The notes: generated by a model not told the origin, from the sequence alone. Counted from the first letter of the stretch, positions 28,066 to 37,912 are shown. The stretch: 64,000 bases of DNA from Rhizobium sp. ICMP 5592 (GCF_009498525.1 NZ_QSNT01000003.1:1033671-1097670), one strand, 5' to 3'. Numbers and translations are program-made.

Positions 28066-28878
28066 GTGACGACATCGACAACCTCCCCCTTGCCCGGCGC
28101 GTCCGGGTTGCCCTCCGCGGCATCCGGTGCACCGACCGCCGACAAGGCGCGTTATCAGGGCACCCTGATCGCGCGCGGCCTCACCAAGACCTACGGTAGA
28201 CGCCGTGTCGTCAACGGCGTTTCGCTGGTCGTGCGGCGTGGCGAGGCTGTCGGCCTGCTCGGACCGAACGGCGCCGGTAAAACGACCTGTTTCTACATGA
28301 TCACCGGGCTGGTGCCCGTCGATGAGGGCACCATCGAGATCGACGGCAACAATGTCACATCGATGCCGATGTATCGTCGCGCTCGCCTCGGCGTCGGCTA
28401 TCTGCCACAGGAAGCCTCGATTTTCCGCGGGCTGACGGTGGAAGAGAACATCCGCGCCGTGCTCGAAGTCCACGAAAAGGACAAGAAGAAGCGGGAATAC
28501 AAGATCGACGAGTTGCTCGAGGAATTCCACATCCGCAATCTGCGCACGGTGCCGGCGATCGCGCTGTCCGGCGGCGAGCGGCGGCGTCTGGAAATCGCTC
28601 GCGCCCTGGCGACCGACCCGACCTTCATGCTGCTCGACGAACCCTTTGCCGGCGTCGACCCGATCTCGGTCGCCGACATCCAGAACCTCGTACACCACCT
28701 GACGGCGCGCGGCATCGGCGTGCTGATCACGGACCACAATGTCCGCGAGACGCTCGGCCTGATCGACCGCGCCTATATCATCCATGCCGGCGAGGTGCTG
28801 ACCCATGGCAGGGCCAACGATATCGTCAGCAATCCGGAAGTACGAAAACTCTATCTTGGCGACAATTTCAGTCTTTGA
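28066..28878 (+). CDS. lptB: LPS export ABC transporter ATP-binding protein LptB
   Basis: About 271 aa. ABC ATPase: Walker A GPNGAGKTT, Q-loop VGYLPQEASIFRGLTVEENI (the LptB-specific coupling region), signature LSGGERRR, Walker B FMLLDEPFAGVDP, H-loop ITDHNVRE. The likely start is GTG at 28066, 13 nt after lptA. This leaves an unconserved 25-residue Ser/Ala/Pro-rich leader before the ABC domain; there is no suitable ATG before the ABC core. Powers LPS extraction with LptF/LptG, which are not in this window. Confidence 0.93.
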   Translation: MTTSTTSPLPGASGLPSAASGAPTADKARYQGTLIARGLTKTYGRRRVVNGVSLVVRRGEAVGLLGPNGAGKTTCFYMITGLVPVDEGTIEIDGNNVTSMPMYRRARLGVGYLPQEASIFRGLTVEENIRAVLEVHEKDKKKREYKIDELLEEFHIRNLRTVPAIALSGGERRRLEIARALATDPTFMLLDEPFAGVDPISVADIQNLVHHLTARGIGVLITDHNVRETLGLIDRAYIIHAGEVLTHGRANDIVSNPEVRKLYLGDNFSL

Positions 28879-28893
28879 TAGTCTTGGATTGGG

Positions 28894-28935
28894 CCGGAGC
28901 GTATTGTCGCGTTGCCAAATGGCTGGGCGCTCCGG
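28894..28935 (+). terminator. Inverted repeat between lptB and rpoN
   Basis: 8-bp arms CCGGAGCG / CGCTCCGG separated by 26 nt that can form a smaller inner hairpin (GCCA/TGGC). It lies 16 nt after the lptB stop and has no T-tract. Could mark the end of the lpt transcript or partial attenuation before rpoN. Confidence 0.35.
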
Positions 28936-29071
28936 AAATTCATCTTACCGTTATAGTTCCGCTTGACCAAACCCAATAAAAAAGCAATTTTTGGGCCAGT
29001 TGGAAGTCTGCGGCTTTTTTTCAAAAAAAACGCGGACTTTCGAAAAGATCAAGGGGAGTCCCGCGTCCGCC

Positions 29072-30631
29072 ATGGCATTATCGGCCAATCTTTTCCTGCG
29101 CCAAAGCCAAAGCCTGGTGATGACACCGCAACTGATGCAATCCATCCAGTTGCTGCAGATGACGCATTTTGAGCTTACCCAGTTCATCGCCCAGGAAGTC
29201 GAAAAGAATCCGCTGCTCGAATTTACGTCAAATGACGAGGATATAGGCAGCAGCAATGAGCGCGAGACGAAGGATGAACGTTACGACGCCACGGAGGAAA
29301 ACCATGGCGACGACGGTTCCGACCGCAGCGGCGGCGACCTGAAGAGCGACTGGTACGAGAGCGAAAACACCGGCCATGCCGACCGGCTGAACGACGAACT
29401 CGATACCAATTTCAGCAATGTCTATCCCGACGACAGCACCGCGCAGCGGGCTGACGCGCCCGAGCTCTTGAGCCAGTGGAAATCCATGCCTGGCGGCGAG
29501 GCCGGCGAAAGCTACGATTTAGACGATTTCGTCGCCGGCCAGATTTCGCTGCGCGACCACCTTAACGAACAGATCCCCTTTTCCCTGCCTGCCATGACCG
29601 ATCGGCTGATCGCCCAGCATTTTGTCGACCAGCTCGACGACTGCGGCTATCTGCAGGTTGACTTGCGCGAGACCGCGGACCGCCTCGGCACGACGCTTGG
29701 CGATGTCGAGCGGGTGCTTGGCGTATTGCAGCAGCTCGACCCTCCCGGCGTCTTTGCCCGCTCCCTCAGCGAGTGCCTGGCGATCCAGCTCCGGCAGAAG
29801 GATCGCTTCGATCCGGCCATGGAGCGTCTGATCCAGAACCTCGAGCTTCTCGCCCGCCGCGATTTCGCGACGCTGAAGCGTCTCTGCGGCGTCGACGAGG
29901 AAGACCTACTCGACATGATGGGCGAGATCCGCCAGCTGAACCCGAAGCCCGGCAGCGGCTTCGAGACCGGCATATCCGAGGCGATCACGCCCGATATCGT
30001 CGTACGCCCCGCCTCCGACGGAAGCTGGCTGGTGGAGCTCAATCCGGATACGCTGCCGCGCGTTCTCGTCAATCAGTCCTATTTCGCCTCCGTCACCAAG
30101 ACGAGCCAGGACCATGCCTTCCTGTCGGAATGTCTGCAGAACGCCAACTGGCTGACGCGCAGTCTCGATCAGCGCGCCAAGACGATCATGAAGGTGGCGA
30201 GCGAGATCGTCCGGCAACAGGATGCCTTCCTGATCCACGGCGTTGACCATCTGCGGCCGCTCAATCTGAAGACCGTGGCGGACGCCATCAAGATGCACGA
30301 GTCCACCGTCAGCCGCGTGACCTCGAACAAATATATGCTGACGCCACGCGGGCTGTTCGAGCTCAAATATTTCTTCACCGTCTCGATCAGCGCGGTCGAA
30401 GGCGGCGACAGCCATTCCGCTGAGGCGGTACGGCACAAGATCCGCCTGCTGATCTCGAACGAAAGCCCGGACACGGTGCTTTCCGACGACGATATCGTCG
30501 ATACGCTGAAGAAGGGTGGCATAGAGCTTGCTCGCCGCACGGTTGCAAAATACCGCGAGGCGATGAACATCCCTTCCTCCGTGCAGCGCCGCCGGGAGAA
30601 GCGGGCTATCGCGAAAGTCGCCAGCTTTTAG
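29072..30631 (+). CDS. rpoN: RNA polymerase sigma-54 factor
   Basis: 519 aa. Region I is Gln/Leu-rich (LFLRQSQSLVMTPQLMQSIQLLQM). An acidic region II follows, then the core-binding domain, HTH (LKTVADAIKMHESTVSRVTSNKY) and the C-terminal RpoN box ARRTVAKYR. Sigma-54 directs nitrogen, C4-dicarboxylate and symbiotic gene promoters with enhancer-binding activators. The frame is open upstream to 28991, but conservation begins at MALSANLFL, so 29072 is used. The lptB-rpoN-hpf-ptsN order is conserved in proteobacteria. Confidence 0.96.
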   Translation: MALSANLFLRQSQSLVMTPQLMQSIQLLQMTHFELTQFIAQEVEKNPLLEFTSNDEDIGSSNERETKDERYDATEENHGDDGSDRSGGDLKSDWYESENTGHADRLNDELDTNFSNVYPDDSTAQRADAPELLSQWKSMPGGEAGESYDLDDFVAGQISLRDHLNEQIPFSLPAMTDRLIAQHFVDQLDDCGYLQVDLRETADRLGTTLGDVERVLGVLQQLDPPGVFARSLSECLAIQLRQKDRFDPAMERLIQNLELLARRDFATLKRLCGVDEEDLLDMMGEIRQLNPKPGSGFETGISEAITPDIVVRPASDGSWLVELNPDTLPRVLVNQSYFASVTKTSQDHAFLSECLQNANWLTRSLDQRAKTIMKVASEIVRQQDAFLIHGVDHLRPLNLKTVADAIKMHESTVSRVTSNKYMLTPRGLFELKYFFTVSISAVEGGDSHSAEAVRHKIRLLISNESPDTVLSDDDIVDTLKKGGIELARRTVAKYREAMNIPSSVQRRREKRAIAKVASF

Positions 30632-30688
30632 CAAGCGTTCAAATTCAATCTGAAATTGCGCACTTCCTAACGGATCGTTAAGACGCAG

Positions 30689-30717
30689 TTGACTTTCCAA
30701 TGTGGCGGGGCTAGAAG
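30689..30717 (+). promoter_or_regulatory. Possible sigma-70 promoter for hpf
   Basis: TTGACT (30689-30694), 17-nt spacer, TAGAAG (30712-30717). It lies between rpoN and hpf and would give a leader of about 160 nt. The -10 match is poor, so this is only a candidate. Confidence 0.25.
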
Positions 30718-30883
30718 CCCGCCGCAATCGGTGCAGGACGACGGCACGACCATGAACTTATCCCCATCATCCCAAAGGCCCCGCATAAACGCAATTTGTC
30801 TTTGAGCGCGTGAAGTGCTTGGATGAGCTTGAGGCTTGGCGTAAACTGGTACGCGCAATAACCACGACAAGAAGGGAAACTCC

Positions 30884-31459
30884 ATGAGTGTGCGTGTCTC
30901 CGGTAAACATATGGAAATTGGTGACTCCTTCCGCCAGCGGATTGAAGACCAGATCGGTATGGCCGTGACAAAATACTTCGACGGGGGGTATTCAGGCCAT
31001 GTGACGGTACAGAAATCCAGTTCCCGCTTCACAGCCGATTGCAAGCTTCATCTCGACAGTGGCATCGTTCTGCATGCCGCCGGAGAGGCGATGGACCCGC
31101 AATTGGCGTTTGACGCGGCGTCCGCACGCATCGAAAAGCGCCTGCGCCGCTATAAGCGCAAACTGAAAGATCACCAGGCCGCGAGCCACGCGAACGGGCA
31201 TATCGAAGTCGCCTATACCGTCATGGACGGCATGTCGGACGACGACGAGGAAATCCCAGCCGATTTCGCGCCGGCAATCGTTGCCGAAAGCACGAAACAA
31301 TTAAAGACCATGTCGGTCGCGACTGCCGTGATGGCGCTCGACATGACCGACGAGCCGCTGCTGCTCTTCCGCAGCCCCGGCAAGGAACATTTGAACATCG
31401 TTTACCGTCGTCAGGACGGCAACATTGGCTGGATAGACGCAGCCAATATCAAAAGCTGA
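30884..31459 (+). CDS. hpf: Ribosome hibernation promoting factor, long form
   Basis: 191 aa. N-terminal sigma-54 modulation/S30AE domain (MSVRVSGKHMEIGDSFRQRI through KRLRRYKRKLKDH), an acidic linker, and the C-terminal dimerisation domain (EPLLLFRSPGKEHLNIVYRRQDGNIGWID) that defines long HPF. Makes 100S ribosome dimers in stationary phase. AAGGGAAACTCC precedes the ATG. Sits between rpoN and ptsN, as in other proteobacteria. Confidence 0.93.
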   Translation: MSVRVSGKHMEIGDSFRQRIEDQIGMAVTKYFDGGYSGHVTVQKSSSRFTADCKLHLDSGIVLHAAGEAMDPQLAFDAASARIEKRLRRYKRKLKDHQAASHANGHIEVAYTVMDGMSDDDEEIPADFAPAIVAESTKQLKTMSVATAVMALDMTDEPLLLFRSPGKEHLNIVYRRQDGNIGWIDAANIKS

Positions 31460-31547
31460 GAAAAGAAGATGAGTGGCGGCCCTGCACCATGTCAGCCGGC
31501 CGCCGCTCCTCCGTCATTGGATCTCGGCGACACGAAGGATAAAGAGA

Positions 31548-32012
31548 ATGGCATTGGCAGATTTGCTGCACCAAGATGCGATCATCCCCGCCTTGAGGGC
31601 AAATTCCAAGAAACAACTGCTTCAGGAACTGGCAGCCAAAGCCTCCAAGTTGACCGGACTGCCCGAACGTGAAATCTTCGACGTCGTGCTGCAGCGTGAA
31701 CGCCTGGGCTCCACCGGCGTCGGCAACGGCATCGCCATCCCGCATGGCAAGCTCAATAGCATCAAATCCATCATCGGTATTTTCGCGCGCCTGGAGCAGT
31801 CCGTCGATTTCGAGGCGCTGGACGACCAGCCCGTCGACCTCGTCTTCCTGCTGCTTGCCCCAGAGGGTGCCGGCGCTGACCATCTCAAGGCGCTGTCGCG
31901 CATTGCGCGCGTGCTGCGCGACCAGGATCTGGTCGCCAAGCTGCGCGCCACGGATTCCGCCTCGGCAATCTACGCCTTCCTCAATGAGGAGCAGGCATCC
32001 AACGCCGCCTGA
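31548..32012 (+). CDS. ptsN: Nitrogen-type PTS EIIA protein (EIIA-Ntr)
   Basis: 154 aa EIIA domain. The phosphorylated His is in GIAIPHGKLNSI; LVFLLLAPEGAGADHLKALSRIARVLRD is typical of PtsN. It takes phosphate from PEP via PtsP and NPr and regulates potassium, nitrogen and exopolysaccharide functions. The start MALADLLHQ at 31548 is supported by AAGGA 9 nt upstream; sequence upstream in frame is not conserved. Confidence 0.94.
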   Translation: MALADLLHQDAIIPALRANSKKQLLQELAAKASKLTGLPEREIFDVVLQRERLGSTGVGNGIAIPHGKLNSIKSIIGIFARLEQSVDFEALDDQPVDLVFLLLAPEGAGADHLKALSRIARVLRDQDLVAKLRATDSASAIYAFLNEEQASNAA

Positions 32013-32040
32013 GCGGTATGAACTGAATTTGGATCGCTAA

Positions 32041-32087
32041 AAAAGCCAAGGGCCGGATGATCTTCCATCATCCGGCCCTTGGCTTTT
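32041..32087. terminator. Strong bidirectional terminator between ptsN and grpE
   Basis: Perfect 20-bp inverted repeat (arms 32041-32060 and 32068-32087) around a 7-nt loop TCTTCCA. The arms begin AAAA and end TTTT, so a U-run follows the stem on both strands. It serves ptsN rightward and grpE leftward. Confidence 0.92.
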
Positions 32088-32104
32088 GGGTATACCTTTG
32101 AGGC

Positions 32105-32731
32105 TCAGGCGTCTTTTTCGTCGAACGGGCTGTTGGCGCCCGGCTCGGAAATCTCGGCGACCTTCGGGCCGCCTTTGGCGACGCCGACCATGGCCGGGCG
32201 CAGAACGCGTTCGCCGATGACGAAACCAGCCTGCACCACCTGCACGACGGTGTTGTTCGGAACTTCCGGGTTCGGCACTTCGAACATCGCCTGATGGAAG
32301 TTGGGATCGAACTTCTGGCCGACCGGCTCGATCTGGCGCACGCCATGGCGCTCCAGCGCCGACAGCATGGAGCGTTCGGTCATCTCCACGCCTTCGATCA
32401 GCGTCTTCAGGCCGGCATCATCGCGGGTTTCCGCCGGAATGGCATCCAGCGTGCGACGCAGATTGTCCGATACGGCCAGCATGTCGCGGGCAAAGCCGGC
32501 GACGGAATAGGACTTGGCGTCCTTGATCTCACGCTCGGTGCGACGACGCAGATTGTCCATGTCGGCGGCAAGGCGCAAATAGCGGTCGCGCAGATCGCTG
32601 TTTTCGGCCTTCAGCAGCTCGACCGGATCCGGCTCTTGAGATTCAGCCGTCGTCTCCACGGTGTCCGCGACATCTTGCGTAAGGTCGGCCGCCGTGGCGT
32701 CAGGTCCGGTTTTCGTTGTTTCGTCGGTCAT
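32105..32731 (-). CDS. grpE: Nucleotide exchange factor GrpE
   Basis: 208 aa. Acidic unstructured N-terminus, long coiled coil (VELLKAENSDLRDRYLRLAADMDNLRRRTEREI), then the C-terminal beta domain (VGQKFDPNFHQAMFEVPNPEVPNNTVVQVVQAGFVIGERVLRPAMV signature region). Releases ADP from DnaK. The start at 32731 is supported by GGAG 7 nt upstream. hrcA lies 660 bp away, an arrangement typical of alphaproteobacteria. No CIRCE element seen. Confidence 0.95.
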   Translation of the reverse strand: MTDETTKTGPDATAADLTQDVADTVETTAESQEPDPVELLKAENSDLRDRYLRLAADMDNLRRRTEREIKDAKSYSVAGFARDMLAVSDNLRRTLDAIPAETRDDAGLKTLIEGVEMTERSMLSALERHGVRQIEPVGQKFDPNFHQAMFEVPNPEVPNNTVVQVVQAGFVIGERVLRPAMVGVAKGGPKVAEISEPGANSPFDEKDA

Positions 32732-32944
32732 GACGGTCTCCGAATTGGTTGTCTTTTGAATGTGCCCGATATCGAGGTTTGGCCGGAAAAAATCAAGGCT
32801 TTGTCGCGAAGAACCGTCAATTCCCGGCATTCCGATGGTGGCAAGACACCGGCCGGCCACGGACGCCGATTGAGACTCGGCTACCCCGCTCCTCTCTTTG
32901 GTGATATGGTTAAAGGTATCTCAGCACGGTGCAAGGTGAGATCA

Positions 32945-33379
32945 ATGTCCAGTGGCAAATCCCTTTCAGGCAAATGTTTCTGCGGCGCGGTCGAGATCGC
33001 GGTTGACGGCGAGCCTATTGCAATGGGCTATTGTCACTGCGACTCCTGCCGGGAATGGTCGGCGGGGCCGGTCAACGCCTTTTCGCTCTGGCCGCCGGAA
33101 GCGGTTCACGTTACCAAGGGCGCAGATCATATCGGCAGCTACCAGAAGACCGAAAAGAGCGTGCGCAAGTGGTGCACAGTCTGTGGCGGCCATCTGCTGA
33201 CCGAGCACCCTCCATGGGGCGTAACCGACATTTACGCTGCCATTCTTCCCAGCCTCGACTTTCAACCGGCACTTCATGTGAATTACGAAACCACGGTGCT
33301 GCACCTGAGAGATGGGCTACCAAAGCAGAAAGATCTGCCGACGGAAATGGGCGGATCAGGAACCTTGCTTGCCGACTAG
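32945..33379 (+). CDS. GFA-family (CENP-V/GFA domain) zinc protein
   Basis: 144 aa. Pairs of cysteines typical of the glutathione-dependent formaldehyde-activating (GFA) fold: GKCFCGAVEI, YCHCDSCREW and WCTVCGGHLL, arranged to bind two zinc ions. Family members are often annotated as aldehyde-activating, but most have unknown substrates. AAGGTGAG precedes the ATG. Inserted between divergent grpE and convergent hrcA. Confidence 0.83.
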   Translation: MSSGKSLSGKCFCGAVEIAVDGEPIAMGYCHCDSCREWSAGPVNAFSLWPPEAVHVTKGADHIGSYQKTEKSVRKWCTVCGGHLLTEHPPWGVTDIYAAILPSLDFQPALHVNYETTVLHLRDGLPKQKDLPTEMGGSGTLLAD

Positions 33380-33388
33380 ACGCTTTCC

Positions 33389-34477
33389 TCAAAGCCCGGG
33401 CCGTGACATCCTGGAAATCAGCTGAGCGGTATAGTCCACCATCGGTACGATGCGGGCATAGTTCAGCCGTGTCGGACCGATGACGCCGACGGCGCCGATA
33501 ATGCGGTCGTCGTCATCGCGATAGGGCGCGACGATCAGCGACGAGCCGGACAGCGAGAAAAGCTTGTTTTCCGAACCGATGAAGATGCGTACGCCCGGAC
33601 CGCTTTCGGCCAGGTTCAGGATCTCGATCAGGCTGTCCTTCTTTTCGAGGTCGTCAAACAAGAGACGCAGCCGGTCGAGATCTTCGGCGCCGCCGATTTC
33701 GGTCAGCAGATTGGCGTGGCCGCGTACGATCAGCTGCGTCGGCTTACCCTCATCCTCGCCACCGGACCAGACGGCGATGCCGCGCTCGACCAGCTCATGC
33801 GATAGCGTATCCAGTTCCTGGCGCACGCTCTGCTTCAGCGTCTGTAACTGCTTGCGCAGATCCGGCAAGGTCTGCCCGGTCATGTGCGCGTTGAGAAAAT
33901 TCGCGGCTTCCGTCAGCTGCGACGAGGTGATGCCGGCCGGCAGCTCGATGATGCGGTTTTCCACCTGGTCATGGTCACCCACCAGTACGGCGAGCGCCTT
34001 GGTCGGCTCCAGGCGGATGAATTCGACATGCTTCAACACCGGATCGTTCTTCGAGGTGATCACCAGCCCGGCGCCACGCGAAATGCCCGAGAGCATGCGG
34101 CTCGCCTCAGTCATCACCGATTCCATCGGCTGGTCGCGATTGCTGCCGCGCACCTGCCGGTCGATGGTGGCGCGATCTTCCGCCGAGAGATCGCCGACCT
34201 GCATGAAGGCATCGACGAAAAAGCGCAGACCAATCTGCGTCGGCAGGCGACCAGCGCTGATATGCGGCGAATAGATCAGCCCAAGCTCTTCCAGATCGCT
34301 CATCACGTTGCGCACCGAGGCCGGCGACAGCGACATCGGCAGCAGGCGCGAGAGATTGCGCGAGCCGAGCGGCTCGCCATTTTCAAGATAGCCTTCAACG
34401 ATGCGACGGAAGATTTCTTTCGAGCGTTCGTCCAGCGCTGCAATGGCATCCGTAACCGACGATGTCGTGAACCCCAT
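33389..34477 (-). CDS. hrcA: Heat-inducible transcription repressor HrcA
   Basis: 362 aa. N-terminal winged helix (SKEIFRRIVEGYLENGEPLGSRNLSR through NVMSDLEELGLIYSPHISAGRLPTQIGLRFFVDAFM, the HrcA signature), a GAF-like middle domain and a C-terminal VGVIGPTRLNYARIVPMVDYTA segment. Represses chaperonin operons through CIRCE elements. The ATG at 34477 (MGFTTSS) is chosen; the frame extends to a TTG at 34513. Divergent from rph. Confidence 0.95.
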   Translation of the reverse strand: MGFTTSSVTDAIAALDERSKEIFRRIVEGYLENGEPLGSRNLSRLLPMSLSPASVRNVMSDLEELGLIYSPHISAGRLPTQIGLRFFVDAFMQVGDLSAEDRATIDRQVRGSNRDQPMESVMTEASRMLSGISRGAGLVITSKNDPVLKHVEFIRLEPTKALAVLVGDHDQVENRIIELPAGITSSQLTEAANFLNAHMTGQTLPDLRKQLQTLKQSVRQELDTLSHELVERGIAVWSGGEDEGKPTQLIVRGHANLLTEIGGAEDLDRLRLLFDDLEKKDSLIEILNLAESGPGVRIFIGSENKLFSLSGSSLIVAPYRDDDDRIIGAVGVIGPTRLNYARIVPMVDYTAQLISRMSRPGL

Positions 34478-34649
34478 TTCGCTGTCAGACCCCTTCTGTT
34501 GAACCACAGTCAAAATATAATCATTCAGTTAGCAATGGCAAAAGGGAAAAATGCCGACGCCACCATATCCGGGCCTTCCAGCCTGCTTTTCCTTTGCAAA
34601 AGCGGCCGGTGGATCGTAGAAGCGGTCGATAAACGTACAGGAGAGTAGA

Positions 34650-35366
<717 letters not shown>

Positions 35367-35466
35367 GGATATCAGCAAATGTGTCTCGTGCGGCTAGCCC
35401 CAATATCCGCTTCCAGACCTCTTCCATGCGATGACGATGGTCAGGGCCGGAAGCGCGGCGGATACA

Positions 35467-35609
35467 CCTTCGCCCCAACGGGGAGAAGGCCGCGCGTAGC
35501 GCGGGTTGAGAGGGCGTTGCACCGTAAGGCTGTTCGAGGGCAGCGCGGCATATGCCGTGCCACCCCCTCATCCGACCCTTTGGGTTACCTTCTCCCCGAG
35601 GGGAGAAGG
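35467..35609. repeat. RIME-type rhizobial intergenic palindromic element
   Basis: A 143-bp element bounded by two hairpins: CCTTCGCCCC-AAC-GGGGAGAAGG (35467-35489, one mismatch) and CCTTCTCCCC-GA-GGGGAGAAGG (35588-35609, perfect 10-bp arms), with a central 12-bp palindrome CGGCATATGCCG (35546-35557). The CCCCTCATCCGACCC...CTTCTCCCC wording is that of Rhizobium-specific intergenic mosaic elements, as I remember them. It fills the gap between rph and the VOC gene, and its right hairpin supplies that gene's ribosome binding site. Confidence 0.8.
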
Positions 35610-35611
35610 AG

Positions 35612-36025
35612 ATGAACCCGTTGCTGGAAGGCATTCTCGAAACCGCTGTATATGCCGATAATCTCGACGCGGCGGAAGCCTTTTACGGCGGTGTACTCGG
35701 GCTCGAGAAGATCTCGCGCGGCGGCAATCGCCATGTGTTCTATCGTTGCGGAGCCGGCGTGCTGTTGATCTTCAATCCGGCCGAGACGATGAAGCCGCCG
35801 GAGCCGGGTGCACTGCCGGTGCCGCCGCATGGCACGACGGGCCATGGTCACGTCTGCTTCCGGGTCAGCGGCAATGATATCGAGGCGATGGCGGAGAGGC
35901 TGAAAGCTGTCGGTATTGCCATCGAAGCCGATTTTCACTGGCCGAACGGCGGCCGCTCGATCTATTTCCGCGACCCGGCCGGCAACAGCCTGGAATGCGC
36001 CGAACCCCGGATCTGGGGCATCTGA
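35612..36025 (+). CDS. VOC-family protein (glyoxalase/dioxygenase fold)
   Basis: 137 aa. ILETAVYADNLDAAEAFYGGVLGL at the N-terminus, HGHVCFRVSGNDIEAMAERLKAVG in the middle, and YFRDPAGNSLECAEPRIWG at the C-terminus. The His and Glu positions match metal ligands of VOC enzymes. Substrate unknown. The ATG lies 2 nt after the RIME-type repeat; the SD (GGGGAG, 6 nt spacing) is the 3' arm of the repeat's hairpin. rdgB follows after 11 nt. Confidence 0.85.
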   Translation: MNPLLEGILETAVYADNLDAAEAFYGGVLGLEKISRGGNRHVFYRCGAGVLLIFNPAETMKPPEPGALPVPPHGTTGHGHVCFRVSGNDIEAMAERLKAVGIAIEADFHWPNGGRSIYFRDPAGNSLECAEPRIWGI

Positions 36026-36036
36026 CAGGACAGGAT

Positions 36037-36681
36037 ATGCGCAAGCTCGATACCAAGACCATCGTCGTCGCCAGCCACAATGCCGGCAAGATCCGTGAGA
36101 TCCAGGACCTGATCGGCCCGTTCGGCTTCACCGCCAAATCGGCCGCCGATCTCAATTTCATCGAACCGGACGAGACCGGCACGACCTTCGAGGAAAACGC
36201 CACGATCAAGGCGCTGGCCTCGGCCAATGCCTCCGGCTTGCCGGCCTTGTCAGACGATTCCGGTCTGGTGATCGACGCGCTCGGCGGCGATCCCGGCGTC
36301 TATACCGCCAACTGGGCGGAAACGGCTGACGGCACCCGCGATTTCGTGATGGCGATGCAGAAGGTCGAGACAGCACTCGAAAAAGCCGGCGCCACCACGC
36401 CGGAGAGCCGGACAGCACGCTTCGTCAGCGTGCTTTGCCTCGCCTGGCCGGATGGGCATACCGAACTTTTCCGCGGCGAGGTCGAGGGCACCGTTGCCTG
36501 GCCGCCGCGCGGCTCACAGGGCTTCGGCTACGATCCGATCTTCCAGCCCAAGGGCTATGAGACAACCTTCGGCGAGATGAGCGCCGAGCAGAAGCATGGC
36601 TGGAAGCCCGGCGAGCCACAGGCACTGTCGCACCGCGCCCGAGCCTTCAAGCTCTTTGTCGAAACCTGTCTGGAGGCGTAA
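36037..36681 (+). CDS. rdgB: dITP/XTP pyrophosphatase (RdgB/HAM1)
   Basis: 214 aa. Removes non-canonical purine triphosphates from the nucleotide pool. Motifs: VVASHNAGKIREIQDLI, ETGTTFEENATIKA, LPALSDDSGLVIDALGG (metal-binding and catalytic Asp), GSQGFGYDPIFQPKG and LSHRARAFK. Full length. The start at 36037 has AGGA upstream. hemW follows, an arrangement conserved in alphaproteobacteria. Confidence 0.95.
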   Translation: MRKLDTKTIVVASHNAGKIREIQDLIGPFGFTAKSAADLNFIEPDETGTTFEENATIKALASANASGLPALSDDSGLVIDALGGDPGVYTANWAETADGTRDFVMAMQKVETALEKAGATTPESRTARFVSVLCLAWPDGHTELFRGEVEGTVAWPPRGSQGFGYDPIFQPKGYETTFGEMSAEQKHGWKPGEPQALSHRARAFKLFVETCLEA

Positions 36682-36700
36682 GCTCAAGCCCGTGGACATC

Positions 36701-37894
36701 ATGGAACCGCAAAACATGACGCGTGAGGCGCAATTGCTGCCCGACACCGGTGAACCCGGCTTCGGCGTCTATGTGCATTGGCCCTTCTGCGCCGCCAAAT
36801 GTCCCTATTGTGATTTCAACAGCCACGTCCGCCATCAGCCGGTCGATCAGGAGCGCTTCACAGCCGCCTTCCTAAAGGAAATGGCATCGATGCGGGCGAT
36901 CGGCGGCCCAAAGACGGTGACCAGCATTTTTCTCGGCGGCGGCACGCCTTCGCTGATGAAGCCGGAGACGGTGGGCGCGGTTCTCGACGGCATTGCCAAG
37001 CATTGGCATGTGCCCGATGGCATCGAGATCACCATGGAGGCCAATCCCTCCAGCGTGGAGGCCGAACGCTTTCGTGGCTATCGCGCCGCCGGCGTCAACC
37101 GCGTATCGATGGGCGTGCAGGCGCTGAACGACCGCGACCTGAAATTCCTAGGCCGCTTGCACAATGTCGCCGACGCGCTGAAAGCGATCAAGCTGGCGCG
37201 CGACATCTTCCCGCGCATGTCCTTCGACCTCATCTATGCCCGCCCGAACCAGACCGTCGAGGAATGGGAGCGCGAGCTGAAGGAGGCGATCTCCTATGCC
37301 GTCGATCACCTCTCGCTTTACCAGCTCACCATCGAGGAAGGCACGCCCTTCTATGGCCTGCACAAGGCGGGCAAGCTGATCGTGCCTGATGGCGACCAGT
37401 CGGCGCTGCTCTATGAGACGACGCAGGAAATCACCGAGCGCGAGGGCATGCCGGCCTACGAAGTCTCAAACCATGCCCGTCCAGGCGCGGAGAGCCGCCA
37501 CAATCTCACCTATTGGCGCTATGGCGACTATGCCGGCATCGGTCCGGGCGCCCATGGCCGTCTGACCCTCGGCCCGAAGAAACTGGCGACCGCCACCGAG
37601 CGCAAGCCGGAGACCTGGCTGGAGCTGGTGGAACGCGATGGCCACGGCATCGCCGATCAGGAAATGCTCGGCGACGACGAACAGGCCGACGAATTGCTGC
37701 TGATGGGCCTGCGCCTGAAAGAGGGGATCGATCTCGTCCGCTGGCAACAGCTTTCCGGCCGGGAGCCGGATCAGGCGCGCGAAGAATTCCTGCTGGAACA
37801 CGGCTTCATCGAGCGCCTCGGCAATTCCCGCCTGCGCTGCACACCGGCGGGGATGCTGATCCTCGATTCTGTGGTTGCGGATCTGGCGCGCTGA
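36701..37894 (+). CDS. hemW: Radical SAM haem chaperone HemW
   Basis: About 397 aa. The radical SAM cluster motif is present as CAAKCPYC (CxxxCxxC), with FLGGGTPSLM, ITMEANPSS and the HemW signature GVQALNDRDLKFLGRLHN. The C-terminal HemN-type domain has HNLTYWRYGDYAGIGPGAHGR. It lacks the N-terminal features of true coproporphyrinogen dehydrogenase HemN. Several starts are possible (GTG 36692, ATG 36701, ATG 36716); 36701 is a compromise. Confidence 0.92.
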   Translation: MEPQNMTREAQLLPDTGEPGFGVYVHWPFCAAKCPYCDFNSHVRHQPVDQERFTAAFLKEMASMRAIGGPKTVTSIFLGGGTPSLMKPETVGAVLDGIAKHWHVPDGIEITMEANPSSVEAERFRGYRAAGVNRVSMGVQALNDRDLKFLGRLHNVADALKAIKLARDIFPRMSFDLIYARPNQTVEEWERELKEAISYAVDHLSLYQLTIEEGTPFYGLHKAGKLIVPDGDQSALLYETTQEITEREGMPAYEVSNHARPGAESRHNLTYWRYGDYAGIGPGAHGRLTLGPKKLATATERKPETWLELVERDGHGIADQEMLGDDEQADELLLMGLRLKEGIDLVRWQQLSGREPDQAREEFLLEHGFIERLGNSRLRCTPAGMLILDSVVADLAR

Positions 37895-37912
37895 GAGGCG
37901 CGGCCAACTCTC

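Noticed and set aside
30847..30860. Sigma-54 promoter upstream of hpf
   Set aside because: TGGTAC is followed by GCGCAATA; the TTGC element at the right spacing is missing.
34478..34649. CIRCE operator near hrcA
   Set aside because: No TTAGCACTC-N9-GAGTGCTAA or close variant upstream of hrcA or grpE.
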